Assembly: GCA_023614405.1 (NCBI GenBank)
Contig: CM042688.1
Coordinates: 381,969,331 to 382,033,330, forward strand
DNA from: Avena insularis
Taxonomy: Eukaryota > Streptophyta > Magnoliopsida > Poales > Poaceae
Reading direction: 5' to 3'
DNA: 64,000 nucleotides
Made by a program: the position numbers and the translations under genes. This document shows positions 23,848 to 35,799 of the stretch, piece by piece. The notes beneath the pieces were generated by a model. It was not told where the DNA came from, did not search any database, and saw nothing but the letters and a program-made list of their open reading frames with translations. Positions within the stretch are counted from its first letter, which is position 1; each line of letters starts with the position of its first letter.

Positions 23848-26712
23848 TGTCACATCCCAAATTTTAGATTTCGTCTTGCATATCATTCATTGCATCGCAT
23901 CATATCTTTCCATGCATTACCGTCGAGTGGAAAGGTTCGGCGAAACGCCATTTGCAAAACCCCGTTTTTGTTTCGCTTCGAGGTTCCTGCAGGGAGCTTT
24001 AGAGGGACTTGCAACAACCACCCCTGTAGGTTCGAGCTTTCGCTCAAACTTCGACTGAAGGTTGTTCCCCTCGACGATACGAACCCGTAGGCGCGAAAAT
24101 CGCTCCAATCGGAGTTCGTATGCAAAAGACTCGGACGTTTTAGTAAACCGCCGGAAAACGGTCAGAAAATCCGGACCGATTTCCGAATAGGAGTCCAACT
24201 GCGGACCGATTCGGTTCAGGATTTTTTTTTCTTTTCTTTCTTTTCTCACGCGCAGGACTATTTAAAGGGCCCCACGCTGCCTCGTTTTGCGTGCCCGTTT
24301 TCCCAGCCCCACACCCGACCCCGCCGCCTCCTTGCTCCCGTGCGCACGCACCCAGCCGCCGCCGCTTCTCCTCGCCGCCGCCACTCACCCTCCGCCATCG
24401 CCATCGCTCGCTGACGGGTTCGCTCGCCGCCTCTTTCCGTTCCTGTTCGCCTCCATCCGCCGCCGCCAATCACAAGATCGCAGATCGCTGCAGACGCAGA
24501 CGCGCTTATTATTTCGAAGCCGAAGTTGACCGTGTGTGTACGTGCAGGTAGAACCACGCCCGAATCGATCGCCGCCGTCCGGAGCTCGCCGGAGTTCGAT
24601 TCGCCGTCCGTTTCCGGTAAGACAGCAGCCACCGTCAGATCTCAGATCAGCGGCTTAGATCGTTCGTTGACTGGTCAGCACTCCAGACGTTGACTAGTCA
24701 GAGGCCCCAGACGTTGACTGGTCAGACGCCCAGTCAGCGCCCAGTCATCATACACAGTTGACCCGGTCAATTTCGTTAATCCTATTAGTTGATAGATTTC
24801 GGTAGAATCTTGTAAATTGCATAGAAATTAAACCGCTTGGCCAAAAATTACAAATAAAATATGCACGAGTTCAGTGAGTCGTGTAGAATCTCGCTGTATC
24901 TTTGGTTCAGACTTTTACTATCAGGTTTAGTACAGTTTAATCAAACTAGTTAGTGGCCTTTTCGGAGTAATAAATTCGTAGTAAAAGTTTCGTAGCTCCA
25001 AAAATCGCGTGTGATATGTCCCTGAACTCGTATGAACGAGGGGAATCTCATCGTGAAATAAAAAGATAGGCTTATAGTAAAAAGCTTCTGCAGTATTTGT
25101 CTAATGGCTTTCTGCAGTGTTTTAATTACTCGGGATGTTTTATAACTCCTTTTTGAGTAATTCCAATTGGTACTCTTTCTTATCAGCGATGCCTATGCGG
25201 TAGAATTTGTCCAGGATTTTACAAACAGTATACTACCGGTAGTGAATTATTTAAGTTCTAGCTCTAGTAGAGATCTCTACTTTTGGTTAATAGTTTTCCT
25301 AGCACCAAATCTATTTTCCATGCATGTATTCGGTAGTAATATGTATTAGTATTATGTGGTGCAGCTGTAGCACCAATTCACTTGCCGTTCTTGCATTCAT
25401 GCATCATCTTTGTTGCATATGTTTGTGAATTGTTTGTTTATGAATGCAACTGTGTCGTGTAGATTGTGTGGAGTGCAACCCTTGCTCGTGTTTGGATTGT
25501 TCTTCCGACCGCTACAATCAAGGCAAGTAGATGATACTTTGTTCATGATATCGTCCTACTATTTTCAATGCATTGTCGTGTATTTTGTAGATGCATGTGT
25601 AGGATGATACTATCGCTATGCTATGTCCTATTATTGTGGTAGGGCTTTCCTTGTAGATGAACCACCGTTGTAGATGTGCTTAGCCATGCTATGTTGAACG
25701 AGGGCTGGGTTACATCATTGATACTTGTTTTCTCAAAGTATTGGTTTGTGAAAACTAAAACAACTTAATCAATGAATCCCCTGGGTGTGATGGTATTGAT
25801 AAGTTTTGGTGGTTTCATTACGGAAAGGCACCCAGGTATCAAGAGAGAATGATTGGCTTCTTTATTGTGTAGCTTACGTGTACAACCATGTGCCAATAAT
25901 GAAATGGGCGGTTGGTTGGACTTAGTAGGTTGTGGTAACTCGAACCCTGTGATCCAGAGATGTAGAATTTTGGTAGGTTGGACCGGCTGGCCGGGATTGA
26001 GGAGCTACTTCGAACAGCCTCTTCTTGGTGTTCTCCTATCACCACCCAAAATGAGAGTGATGGTAATGGGCTGGCCAAGTCACATGGGTAAAGTGTACTA
26101 ATCTCGCAGAGTGTATAATCTAATCGATTAGCCGTGTCCCCTTATGGACAACTGAGTTGCTAGATATTGATTCCATGACATGTTTCTCGCCATTCTAATT
26201 TCATAATTGTTTTAATGTTGTTGGGTTAACTTAATTGGGATCTTTTCAAAGAAAATCAAAACTGTTTATGAAAGTAGGACAAAGTTATTTGCAAATGCAA
26301 GCTTATACGCTCCACTTGCCAAATATGCATGTAGATGTTAGTACTATTGTCTCCATTTACTAGCTCTACTTGCCATACATTCCATGTATTGATTCTTCGG
26401 GCTGTTGCATTTTATGCTGCAGGTTATTCCGATTCTGATTGATCGTTATAGGCCACGGTACTCCACTCGGCACTTGTTCACTTGTGGGCAATTTGAAGAA
26501 TGGAGGATTTATCTCGTTTATGTTGCTACCTGAATAATTTGAGCTAGCTTTGTGCTAAGATTTTATTGTAATAATGGTACTGGATCTTCAAGTATCTATG
26601 ATACACGGATATTTTGCTATGTTATCTATCTTACTCTATTGTGGGCCAATGAACCGATCCAGGATTGGCATGTCACATAGAGGCCACGGTCTTTTCGTAA
26701 CCGGGTGTCACA
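23848..26712 (+). repeat. E2 3' LTR (2.87 kb)
   Basis: Direct repeat of 14952-17777, TGTCACATCCC to GTGTCACA, with TATA motif TATTTAAA at 24259. Its GC-rich zone (24290-24640) has more CCGCCG repeats than the 5' copy. Frames in it are not supported as genes. Confidence 0.92.
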
Positions 26713-29700
26713 AAGATGTGTGTTGTTTTCCTAAACCACATGGATCCACTAGCCATTCCATGTGTGTTCTTTTCATAAACCACATGCATCCACAAGATGT
26801 CATTGCATGTGTGTTCTTTTCATAAACCACATGGATCCACTAGATGTCATTACACGTGTGTTCTATTCCTAAACCATATGGATCCACTAGATGTCATTGC
26901 ATGTGTGTTATTTTCCTAAACCACATGGACCCACTAGACTTATTCCATGTGTGTTCTTTTCATAAACCACATAGATCCACTAGATGTCATTGCATGTGTT
27001 ATTTTCATAAACCACATGGTTCCACTAGATTTCATGCATGTGTGTTCTTTTCCTAAACCACATGGATCCACTAGAGTCATTCCATGTGTGTTATTTTCAT
27101 AAACCACATGGATACACTATATGTCATTGCATGTGTGTCCTTTTCATAAACCACATGGATCCACTAGAGTCATTCTATGTGTGTTCTTTTCATAAACCAC
27201 ATGTATCCACTAGATGTCATTGCATGTGTGTTCTTTCATAAACCATATGGATCCACTAGAGTCATTGTTTTCCTAAACCACATGGATCCACTAGATTCAT
27301 TCAACGTGTGTTCTTTTCATAAACCACATGGATGCACTAGATATCATTGCTTGTGTGTTCTTTTCCTATACCACATGGATCCACTAGAGTCATTCCACGT
27401 GTGTTCTTTTCATAAACCACATGGATCTACTAGATGTCATTACATGTGTGTTGTTTTCCTAAACCACATGAATCCACTATAGTCATTTCGTGTGTGTTCT
27501 TTTCATAAACCACATGGATCCAATAGATGTCATTGCATGTGTGTTCTTTTCATAAACCACATGGATCCACTAGATGTCATTGCATGTGTGTTATTTTCAT
27601 AAACCACATGGATGCACTAGATGTCAGTGCATGTGTCTTCTTTTCATAAACCAAATGGATCCACTAGAGGTCATTGCTTGTGTGTTCTTTTCCTAAACAA
27701 TATGGATCCACTAGAGTCATTGTATGTGTGTTCTTTCATAAACCACATGGATCTACTAGATTGCATTGCATGTGTTATTTTCACAAACCACATGGATCAA
27801 CTAGATGTCATTGCATGTGTGTTCTTTTCCTAAACCATATGGATCCACTAGAGTCATTCTATGTGTGTTCTTTTCATAAACCACATGGATCTACTAGATT
27901 GCATTGCATGTGTGTTATTTTCACAAACCACATGGATCAACTAGATGTCATTGCTTGTGCGTTATTTTCCTAAACCGCATGGATCCACTAGAGTTATTGC
28001 ATGTGTGTTCTTTTACTAAACCACACGGATCCACTAGATAGCATTGCAGGTGTGTTCTTTTTCGAAACCAAATGGATCCAATAGAGTCATTGCATGTGTG
28101 TTATTTTCATTAACCACATGGATCCACTAGATGCCATTGCATGTGTGTTATTTTCCTAACCCACATGGATTTACTAGATGTCATTGCATGTCTGTTCTTT
28201 TCCTAAACCACATGGATACACTAGATGTCATTGCATGTGTGTTCTTTTCATAAACCACATGGATCCACTAGGTGTCATTGCATGTGTGTTCTTTTCCTAA
28301 ACCACATGGATCCACTAGATGTCATTGCAGGTGTGTTCTTTTCCAAAACCACATGGATCCACTAGAGTCATTCCACATGTGTTCTTTTCATAAACCACAT
28401 GGATCCACTAGATGTCATTGCATGTGTTCTTTTCATAAACCACATGGTTCCACTAGATTTCATGCATGCGTGTTCTTTTCCTAAACCACATGGATCCACT
28501 AGAGTCATTCCATGTGTGTTCTTTTCAGAAACCACATGGATCCAATAGAGTCATTGCATGTGTGTTATTTTCATTAACCACATGGATCCACTAGATGCCA
28601 TTGCATGTGTGTTATTTTCCTAACCCACATGGATTTACTAGATGTCATTGCATGTCTGTTCTTTTCCTAAATCACATGGATACACTAGATGTCATTGCAT
28701 GTGTGTTCTTTTCATAAACCGCATAGATCCACTAGATGTCATTGCATGTGTTCTTTTCATAAACCACATGGTTCCACTAGATGTCATGCATGTGTGTTCT
28801 TTTCCTAAACCACATGGATCCACTAGAGTCATTCCATGTGTGTTCTTTTCATAAACCACATGGATCCACTAGATGTCATTGCATGTGTTCTTTTCATATA
28901 CCACATGGTTCCACTAGATTTCATGCATGCGTGTTCTTTTCCTAAACCACATGGATCCACTAGAGTCATTCCATGTGTGTTCTTTTCATAAACCACATGC
29001 ATCCACTAGATGTCATTGGATGTGTGTTCTATTCATAAACAACATGGATCCACTAGATGTCATTGCATGTGTGTTCTTTTCTAAACCATATGGATCCACT
29101 AGATGTCATTGCATGTGTGTTCTTTTCCTAAACCACATGGAACCACTAGACGCATTCCATGTGTGTTCTTTTCATAAACCACATAGATCCACTAGATGTC
29201 ATTGCATGTGTTCTTTCATAAACCACATGGTTCCACTAGATTTCATGCATGTGTGTTCTTTTCCTAAACCACATGGATCCACTAGAGTCATTCCATGTGT
29301 GTTCTTTTCATAAACCACATGGATCCACTATATGTAATTGCATGTGTGTTCTTTTCATAAACCACATGGATCCACTAGAGTCATTCTATGTGTGTTCTTT
29401 TCATAAACCACATGGATCCACTAGATGTCATTGCATGTGTGTTCTTTTTCCTAAACCACATGGATCCACTAGAGTCATTCCATGTGTTCTTTTTTCATAA
29501 ACCACATGCATCCACTAGATGTCATTGATGTGCGTTCTTTTCATAAACCACATGGATCCACTAGATGTCATTGCATGTGTGTTCTTTTCCTAAACCATAT
29601 GGATCCACTAGATGTCATTGCATGTGTGTTCTTTTCCTAAACCATATGGATCCACTAGAGTCATTCTATGTGTGTTCTTTTCATAAACCACATGTATCCA

Positions 29701-31332
29701 CTAGATTGCATTGCATGTGTGTTATTTTCACAAACCACATGGATCAACTAGATGTCATTGCTTGTGCGTTATTTTCCTAAACCGCATGGATCCACTAGAG
29801 TTATTGCATGTGTGTTCTTTTACTAAACCACACGGATCCACTAGATGGCATTGCAGGTGTGTTCTTTTTCTAAACCACATGGATCCAATAGAGTCATTGC
29901 ATGTGTGTTATTTTCATTAACCACATGGATCCACTAGATGCCATTGCATGTGTGTTATTTTCCTAACCCACATGGATTTACTAGATGTCATTGCATGTCT
30001 GTTCTTTTCCTAAACCACATAGATACACTAGATGTCATTGCATGTGTGTTCTTTTCATAAACCACATGGATCCACTAGATGTCATTGCATGTGTTCTTTT
30101 CATAAACCACATGGTTCCACTAGATTTCATGCATGCTTGTTCTTTTCCTAAACCACATGGATCCACTAGAGTCATTCCATGTGTGTTCTTTTCAGAAACC
30201 ACATGGATCCAATAGAGTCATTGCATGTGTGTTATTTTCATTCACCACATGGATCCACTAGATGCCATTGCATGTGTGTTATTTTCCTAACCCACATGGA
30301 TTTACTAGATGTGATTGCATGTCTGTTCTTTTCCTAAACCACATGGATACACTAGATGTCATTGCATGTGTGTTCTTTTCATAAACCAAATAGATCCACT
30401 AGATGTCATTGCATGTGTTCTTTTCATAAACCACATGGTTCCACTAGATGTCATGCATGTGTGTTCTTTTCCTAAACCACATGGATCCACTAGAGTCATT
30501 CCATGTGTGTTCTTTTCATAAACCACGTGGATCCACTAGATGTCATTGCATGTGTTCTTTTCATATACCACATGGTTCCACTAGATTTCATGCATGCGTG
30601 TTCATTTCCTAAACCACATGGATCCACTAGAGTCATTCCATGTGTGTTCTTTTCATAAACCACATGCATCCACTAGATGTCATTGCATGTGTGTTGTCTT
30701 CATAAACCACATGGATCCACTAGATGTCATTGCATGTGTGTTCTTTTCCTAAACCATATGGATCCACTAGATGTCATTGCATGTGTGTTCTTTTCCTAAA
30801 CCACATGGAACCACTAGACTCATTCCATGTGTGTTCTTTTCATAAACCACATAGATCCACTAGATGTCATTGCATGTGTTCTTTTCATAAACCACATGGT
30901 TGCACTAAATTTCATGCATGTGTGTTCTTTTCCTAAACCACATGGATCCACTAGAGTCATTCCATGTGTGTTCTTCTCATAAACCACATGGATCCACTAT
31001 ATGTAATTGCATGTGTGTTCTTTTCATAATCCACATGGATCCACTAGAGTCATTATATGTGTGTTCTATTCATAAACCACATGGATCCACTAGATGTCAT
31101 TGCATGTGTGTTCTTTTCCTAAATCACATGGATCCACTAGAGTCATTCCATGTGTGTTCTTTTCATAAACCACATGCGTCCACTAGATGTCATTGATGTG
31201 TGTTCTTTTCATAAACCACATGGATCCACTAGATGTCATTGCATGTGTGTTCTTTTCCTAAACCATATGGATCCACTAGATGTCATTGAATGTGTGTTGT
31301 TTCCTAAACCACATGGACCCACGAGAGTCATT
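26713..31332. repeat. Satellite block 3
   Basis: About 100 monomers between E2 and E3. Variant runs repeat at several scales: the same sub-block (SFPK..GYTRCHCMCVLF in translation) recurs at 28642, 29985 and 30315. Much of 29560-29920 and 30724-31196 reappears beyond E3 at 44228-44583 and 43719-44191. The block ends in GACCCACGAGAGTCATT, where E3 is inserted; TCATT is the duplicated target. Confidence 0.95.
31328..31332. other. Target site duplication, left of E3 (TCATT)
   Basis: TCATT before the TGTAGCATCCC start of E3 is repeated exactly at 43354-43358, after the GTTACA end. Confidence 0.93.
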
Positions 31333-31334
31333 TG

Positions 31335-31367
31335 TAGCATCCCAATTGTCTAACAATTGCAATGCTA
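31335..31367. other. Near-perfect palindrome at the E3 LTR end
   Basis: Arms 31335-31349 and 31353-31367 pair at 13 of 15 positions around a 3-base loop (TAGCATCCCAATTGT against ACAATTGCAATGCTA). It is repeated at the start of the 3' LTR (38799-38831). It begins two bases inside the LTR terminus, where integrase acts. Confidence 0.85.
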
Positions 31368-32019
31368 CTAGCCTAGTCTATATAATGGCTACTTCCTATA
31401 TATATTTGTTGCATCATAATTATATCATGCTCATGTCATCATGCCACCTTGCATTTGAGCATCATATAAAACCCTTTTCAATTTGGATCTTCTCTCATAT
31501 GCATCATTAATTGTATTTGCCTCTTGATATTGTATTTGGTTATTGATATATTGTTTAAATTCCCAAGTTGAGTTGGGGGCATATCTTTTATTCCACTCCA
31601 CTACCCTTTCTTTCACCACCTTATAATTCCACCATCCCATTATCCATGAGCTTGTATTTTATTTTCTTTTGGTATTTAATCTAGCTCATGGTAGATAGGA
31701 TGGATCTACTTCTACAAATTCTTTTGCTTGGCTTTTATTCCACTTTTGGGAATGCATAATAATAATGCCATGTTAATATTATTGTTTTCACAAAAATAAA
31801 CATGGCATTAATTATTTTGCATGGGCCATGCAAGACACCACCACATTCTAGTCCTTTGGGATTTTATATGAATTTTTGAGTGGTGTATATCTCTTGGAGC
31901 TCTCCCTTCCCTCTCAAATCTTTCACCTTATTTGGTTTAATTCTTCTTGCCTTGTGCCATCAAACCTCATCAACCTCACTTGAGTAGTGCCATGCATGAT
32001 CCTACAAGATCATCCCCTT

Positions 32020-32420
32020 GCCCATCTTTTCTCTCTCTTGATCATGCATACCAAAGCCCTCTCTCTCCTAGTCTCTCTCTCTCTTTTCTTTCTTTAACCC
32101 TACCCCATGATCTACCCCCTCCATGCCGAAGCATCAACCCCAGCCCTAGGCTACCCCATCTACCCCTCTAAACCCTATCAAACCAAACCCTTTGCCACCC
32201 TCTCTCTCTCTTTTTCTTCTAGCTCTTTTTGCCTCTCTCTCTATCTACACCTAGCAAGACCTAGTCCCTCTCACCTCTCCCTCTCTCTACCGTGATGTCC
32301 CCACCTGGCTACCCCCTCTCCCTGATCCCACACCCCATCTACCCCTCCTCCTAGCCAAGCCCTAACCGAGCTACCCCTCCGTCTAACCCTAGCTCTAACC
32401 GAGCCTACCTCTTCCTCTCT
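32020..32420 (+). repeat. Pyrimidine-rich tract in E3 5' LTR
   Basis: Long CT-rich stretch with several (CT)n runs (CTCTCTCTC) and CTACCCC repeats just upstream of the GC-rich zone. It is repeated at 39490-39900 in the 3' LTR. CT-rich tracts are common near plant transcription starts, so it may be part of the promoter; no clear TATA box was seen next to it. Confidence 0.6.
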
Positions 32421-35400
32421 CCCTGCCTTGCGACCCCACCAGCCCGAGTCTGCCCGCTTGCCTCCCCCGGCCCACCGCCATGCTCCTGTGCCCATGCCGA
32501 GCCCCACAAGACGTGAAGGAGGAGGAAAAGGTGGCCGAAGCCACCTTTATCCCTAACCCACTCCCCCACGGCACCCTGCTCTCCCTCGCCTTTATCTCCA
32601 CCCTCCCTCTCTACCGCGCTGACCATAGATTCCCCAGAGCCGTGCCCTTCCTCCCCCTTCTCCCCCACATCCACCTCCGGCCACCACGCGGTGTCGACGA
32701 CCACCTCTCGATCAAGGCGGCGGGCGCGGTGCTCAGGTGTCAAGGAAGCTCGGCGAGGATCCCCTGCTTCGCCCTGGACACGCCAGCAAGGAGGAGGAGA
32801 ACCAGATCCGCCAACACCACCAACGCCTCGACGGAAACCCTAACGCCGGTGGGCCGTCCTGCGCTCGCGACGCGTCCCTGACCGATCCAACTTCGCTGCC
32901 TACCTCCTGAAGCCTCTCTCTCGTGGACACATCTATTCCTCTGCTGACGTTCAGGTTTCGCGATCGTTTCATCGAACGGCCTTGCATGGCAGCCGACGGC
33001 GTTCTCTCATCGATGCGCCTCGCAACGGCATACCTAGGCCCTGACCACCTCTCTATAACCATTCGTTAGCCCACCACGCTGCAGCCTCGTCTGTCAAGAC
33101 ATCGCAGGTCGCGGATCGAGCCCTCAGGCAGGCCTGGCCGCGCTGTCTGGTCGATCGATCCGTCGATCGACAGAGAAGCAGATCTCAAAGGCCGTGGTCA
33201 CTTTACAAATAACCCCACTTTTTTCCTCTCGCTTCAACCCCCTCCGACCCCACATGTCACCTCTTTGGCGTTTACAAAAAGGGCGCAGCTTGCTTTCTCT
33301 CAACTCAAGCAGCCCAGCCTGCCAAGGCAAGCCCATCTCTCGCCTCGACGTGGGACTGTTTATCACGGGACCCACTTGCCATGCATCTGGCTAGTTTTCC
33401 TCAAGGTGAGAAAAGGTTTTCACATGACGTTTCGCTAAGTCAGCATCGACCCCACCTGGCTGGCTGGACTGGTCGGGCTGAGTAACAAAAGTCCTGCTGT
33501 TCGCTTTTAATTAAACCTTTTCAAATTGTTTTAAATTCAAATTCAACTGCTTTTAAATAACTTTTGAATTATAATTCCAAATTAAACATATAATATATGT
33601 TTTGAAATCAGAAAATGTGAGGATTTCAAATATGTCCATCAAAATATATTTTGAACACTTTAAATTTCGAGTTGATTAAAATTACAATAAAATGCCCTTT
33701 TTCTTAATTAACTAATAACTTTTGATTTATAACTCCAAATTTGACAAATGATATGTCTAAAATGATCAGCTCGACTAGACCTTTCTGTTTATGCATTCCG
33801 TGTTCTGAATTGCAGCATGCATCATATAAATATAAAGTATACAGCAAGTTATTTGAGTATAAAAGGTGACTAAAACTCCATAAAATGCTTTATTCTTGTA
33901 TTTCACACCTCACCCATGCCATGCTACATTATTGCCATGCAAATTGTGCATCATTCATCATGGCGTGGTTGTTTGCTTGTCGCATTTTAATTCATATGCT
34001 TGTGCACTCTATTTATGTTGGCCCTTGTTTGTTTGGTTCTTCTTCGAATAGACGCTGAAAGGTGGGATATATCAAGAAACCCGTGAGCACTACCTGATCC
34101 TTCTCTCGCTTCAATCGAGCTGCCATGCAAGCACTACCACATGCTTGCATACATATAGTACCTATTGCCTCTATCTTATTCTTGCATCATTGAGTCGATT
34201 GCATTAAACTGAATCCCAAGTATTGCATAGCCTTTACATTTCAACCCCATCAAGCTTGTTCCTCCATCCCATGAGCCATTACAGGAGTTGTTTGAGCCAT
34301 GCGTCGAGAAAAGCATGTGTAGGGTATGTGAGTGTTTGAAGGATAACGAGGTACCTAAACAGCTTAACCTGAGTAGTAATGGGATAACTAATGAAAGTGG
34401 CACCGGTGAGCAATATCTGCTATTTGGTTTTTCATGCTCACTTGTGTCCCGTAGGACCCCGAGTACTTGATTCCTGTTCCTTGAATATTCGCGCTATCCA
34501 CATCCGGGAAGCTTATGAACCCTCCGAGCGAGCTTGATTCATTCTTATTTCTTGGGGCCACAAAGTAGTTTGGGGCTTTATTACTATCCTGTACTTATGC
34601 CATGCTTTAATGCTTTATTTATTTATTGTGCGAGAGCACTGACTTTAGGATCGTGACACGTTTGCAGTATCGACAAGCCCAGTCACACTTTCGGTTCCCA
34701 AGCTTACGTACCGTCCACACAAACCTTTGAGTCCGTCGAGCCGCCAACTTGCTGGGTAGCTTAATGGGTGGCCCCAAATATTTCTGAATCCTGTGATCGC
34801 TTTGTCGTGAATGCCTCGTTGGGTTTTGATTTGGTTTTTCCGAGGTTGATCGAGTGTGTGTTTCTATTTGTGCACCTAGGTAAATCTTCTGAAAGCCGTG
34901 TCCGAGGTTATTGACGACTTGGAGCACAGTTTATCGATCATAGACAAGTATAACTAAAGTACCGCCTTTAATTTGACTAAGTACCTGATTAGTAAATAGT
35001 GCAACACTCATGGAATGGATAATAAAACCGCCAACGGATGGGGTTGTTCGTCCGCTTCTCGTTGGTGTTTAGGAGGAGGATGGATCGATAATATTACCGT
35101 ATAACTGTTGTTATTATTTCACGGACATCCGTCTATCTTTGGTTAGGCGGATGGTTAGCAGTATCTATAGAATTGTTAGGTATTATCTTTTGCTGCAATT
35201 GCGCCACCCTGTGTTGTGTCCCCTTTAGAGGCATAAAGACTTGCCGAGTACCCTAGGTCTCACACGATAAATTGTTTGATTCAGATGAACAGTGAATTCG
35301 CAAGATGGATACCGGGTGGAGGAGACGGACGATGTTGGCAACGATCACTTGGTGTAGAGATTCCGGAACGGGATCCGTGAGATCTGTATGGATGTGTTTG

Positions 35401-35787
35401 TTTATGGGGCATCTTATGCCGATTTGCTTCTTATCCGCACTCGGATCTTGTTTTCCGCTCACCGATGCTCGATGTTTGATGTATGAGGAGATATCCTAAA
35501 CTATTATATCTATCTAGGATATTTGGATCTTGCCGTATGGCGCTGCAATATTTCTATTTCTTTTTAGATGGAATGGCTCGAGGACTGTTGTATGGTGGCT
35601 TGCATACATACTCATTTGTGTATGTAGTTGATCCTTCGCCGACACGCCGTTCTTGTCCCGATGTTTGAAATGGTTAGGACGGCCAAAGGTCTACCTGTGA
35701 GTGGCATTTGGCCCCACCGCATTATTTTAACCATTTCCGCCATCCAGGCTTGTAACTAAGAGCGTAATTCACCGAGGTAGTTACAAT

Positions 35788-35799
35788 TGGTATCGAGCC
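35788..35799 (+). other. Primer binding site of E3
   Basis: TGGTATCGAGCC two bases after the LTR end, identical to that of E2. Confidence 0.75.

Larger units (their letters stand above)
14952..26712 (+). mobile_element. E2: second Ty3/gypsy chromovirus family, full length, decayed
   Basis: LTR retrotransposon of 11.8 kb. LTRs at 14952-17777 and 23848-26712 begin TGTCACATCCC and end TGTCACA. The left flank is GCATG and the right flank reads AAGATG, so the 5-bp duplication is at best degenerate (two mismatches), although the satellite phase continues across the insertion. The interior has a primer site, an acidic upstream ORF, Gag, and Pol ending in a readable chromodomain, which puts it in the chromovirus (Tekay/Del-like) group. 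It is a different family from E1/E4: LTR and upstream ORF are unrelated by eye, while Gag-Pol are homologous. Coding frames are badly broken. Confidence 0.92.
31333..35785 (+). repeat. E3 5' LTR (4.45 kb)
   Basis: Direct repeat of 38797-43353. It runs from TGTAGCATCCC to GTTACA: an AT-rich start with a terminal palindrome, a pyrimidine-rich zone (32020-32420), a GC-rich zone (32420-33480), then an AT-rich remainder. Compared with the 3' LTR it is shorter mainly through many small losses in GC-rich places. No frame inside is supported as a gene; the Pro/Leu/Ser-rich frames are translations of the CT-rich tract. Confidence 0.92.

Noticed and set aside
26574..31196. Dozens of 60-130 codon ORFs rich in Cys, His and Phe as a possible small secreted peptide family
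   Set aside because: They are the tandem satellite read in its open frame. Frame length follows the 46/47-bp pattern, start codons lie inside repeats, and there is no promoter, signal peptide or codon-position bias visible.
32405..32881. Pro/Leu-rich and Arg/Gly-rich frames in the E3 LTR (also 39856-40527) as host genes
   Set aside because: They lie in the CT- and GC-rich LTR zones. The equivalent frames in the other LTR are broken or differ, and both strands are open merely because of composition.
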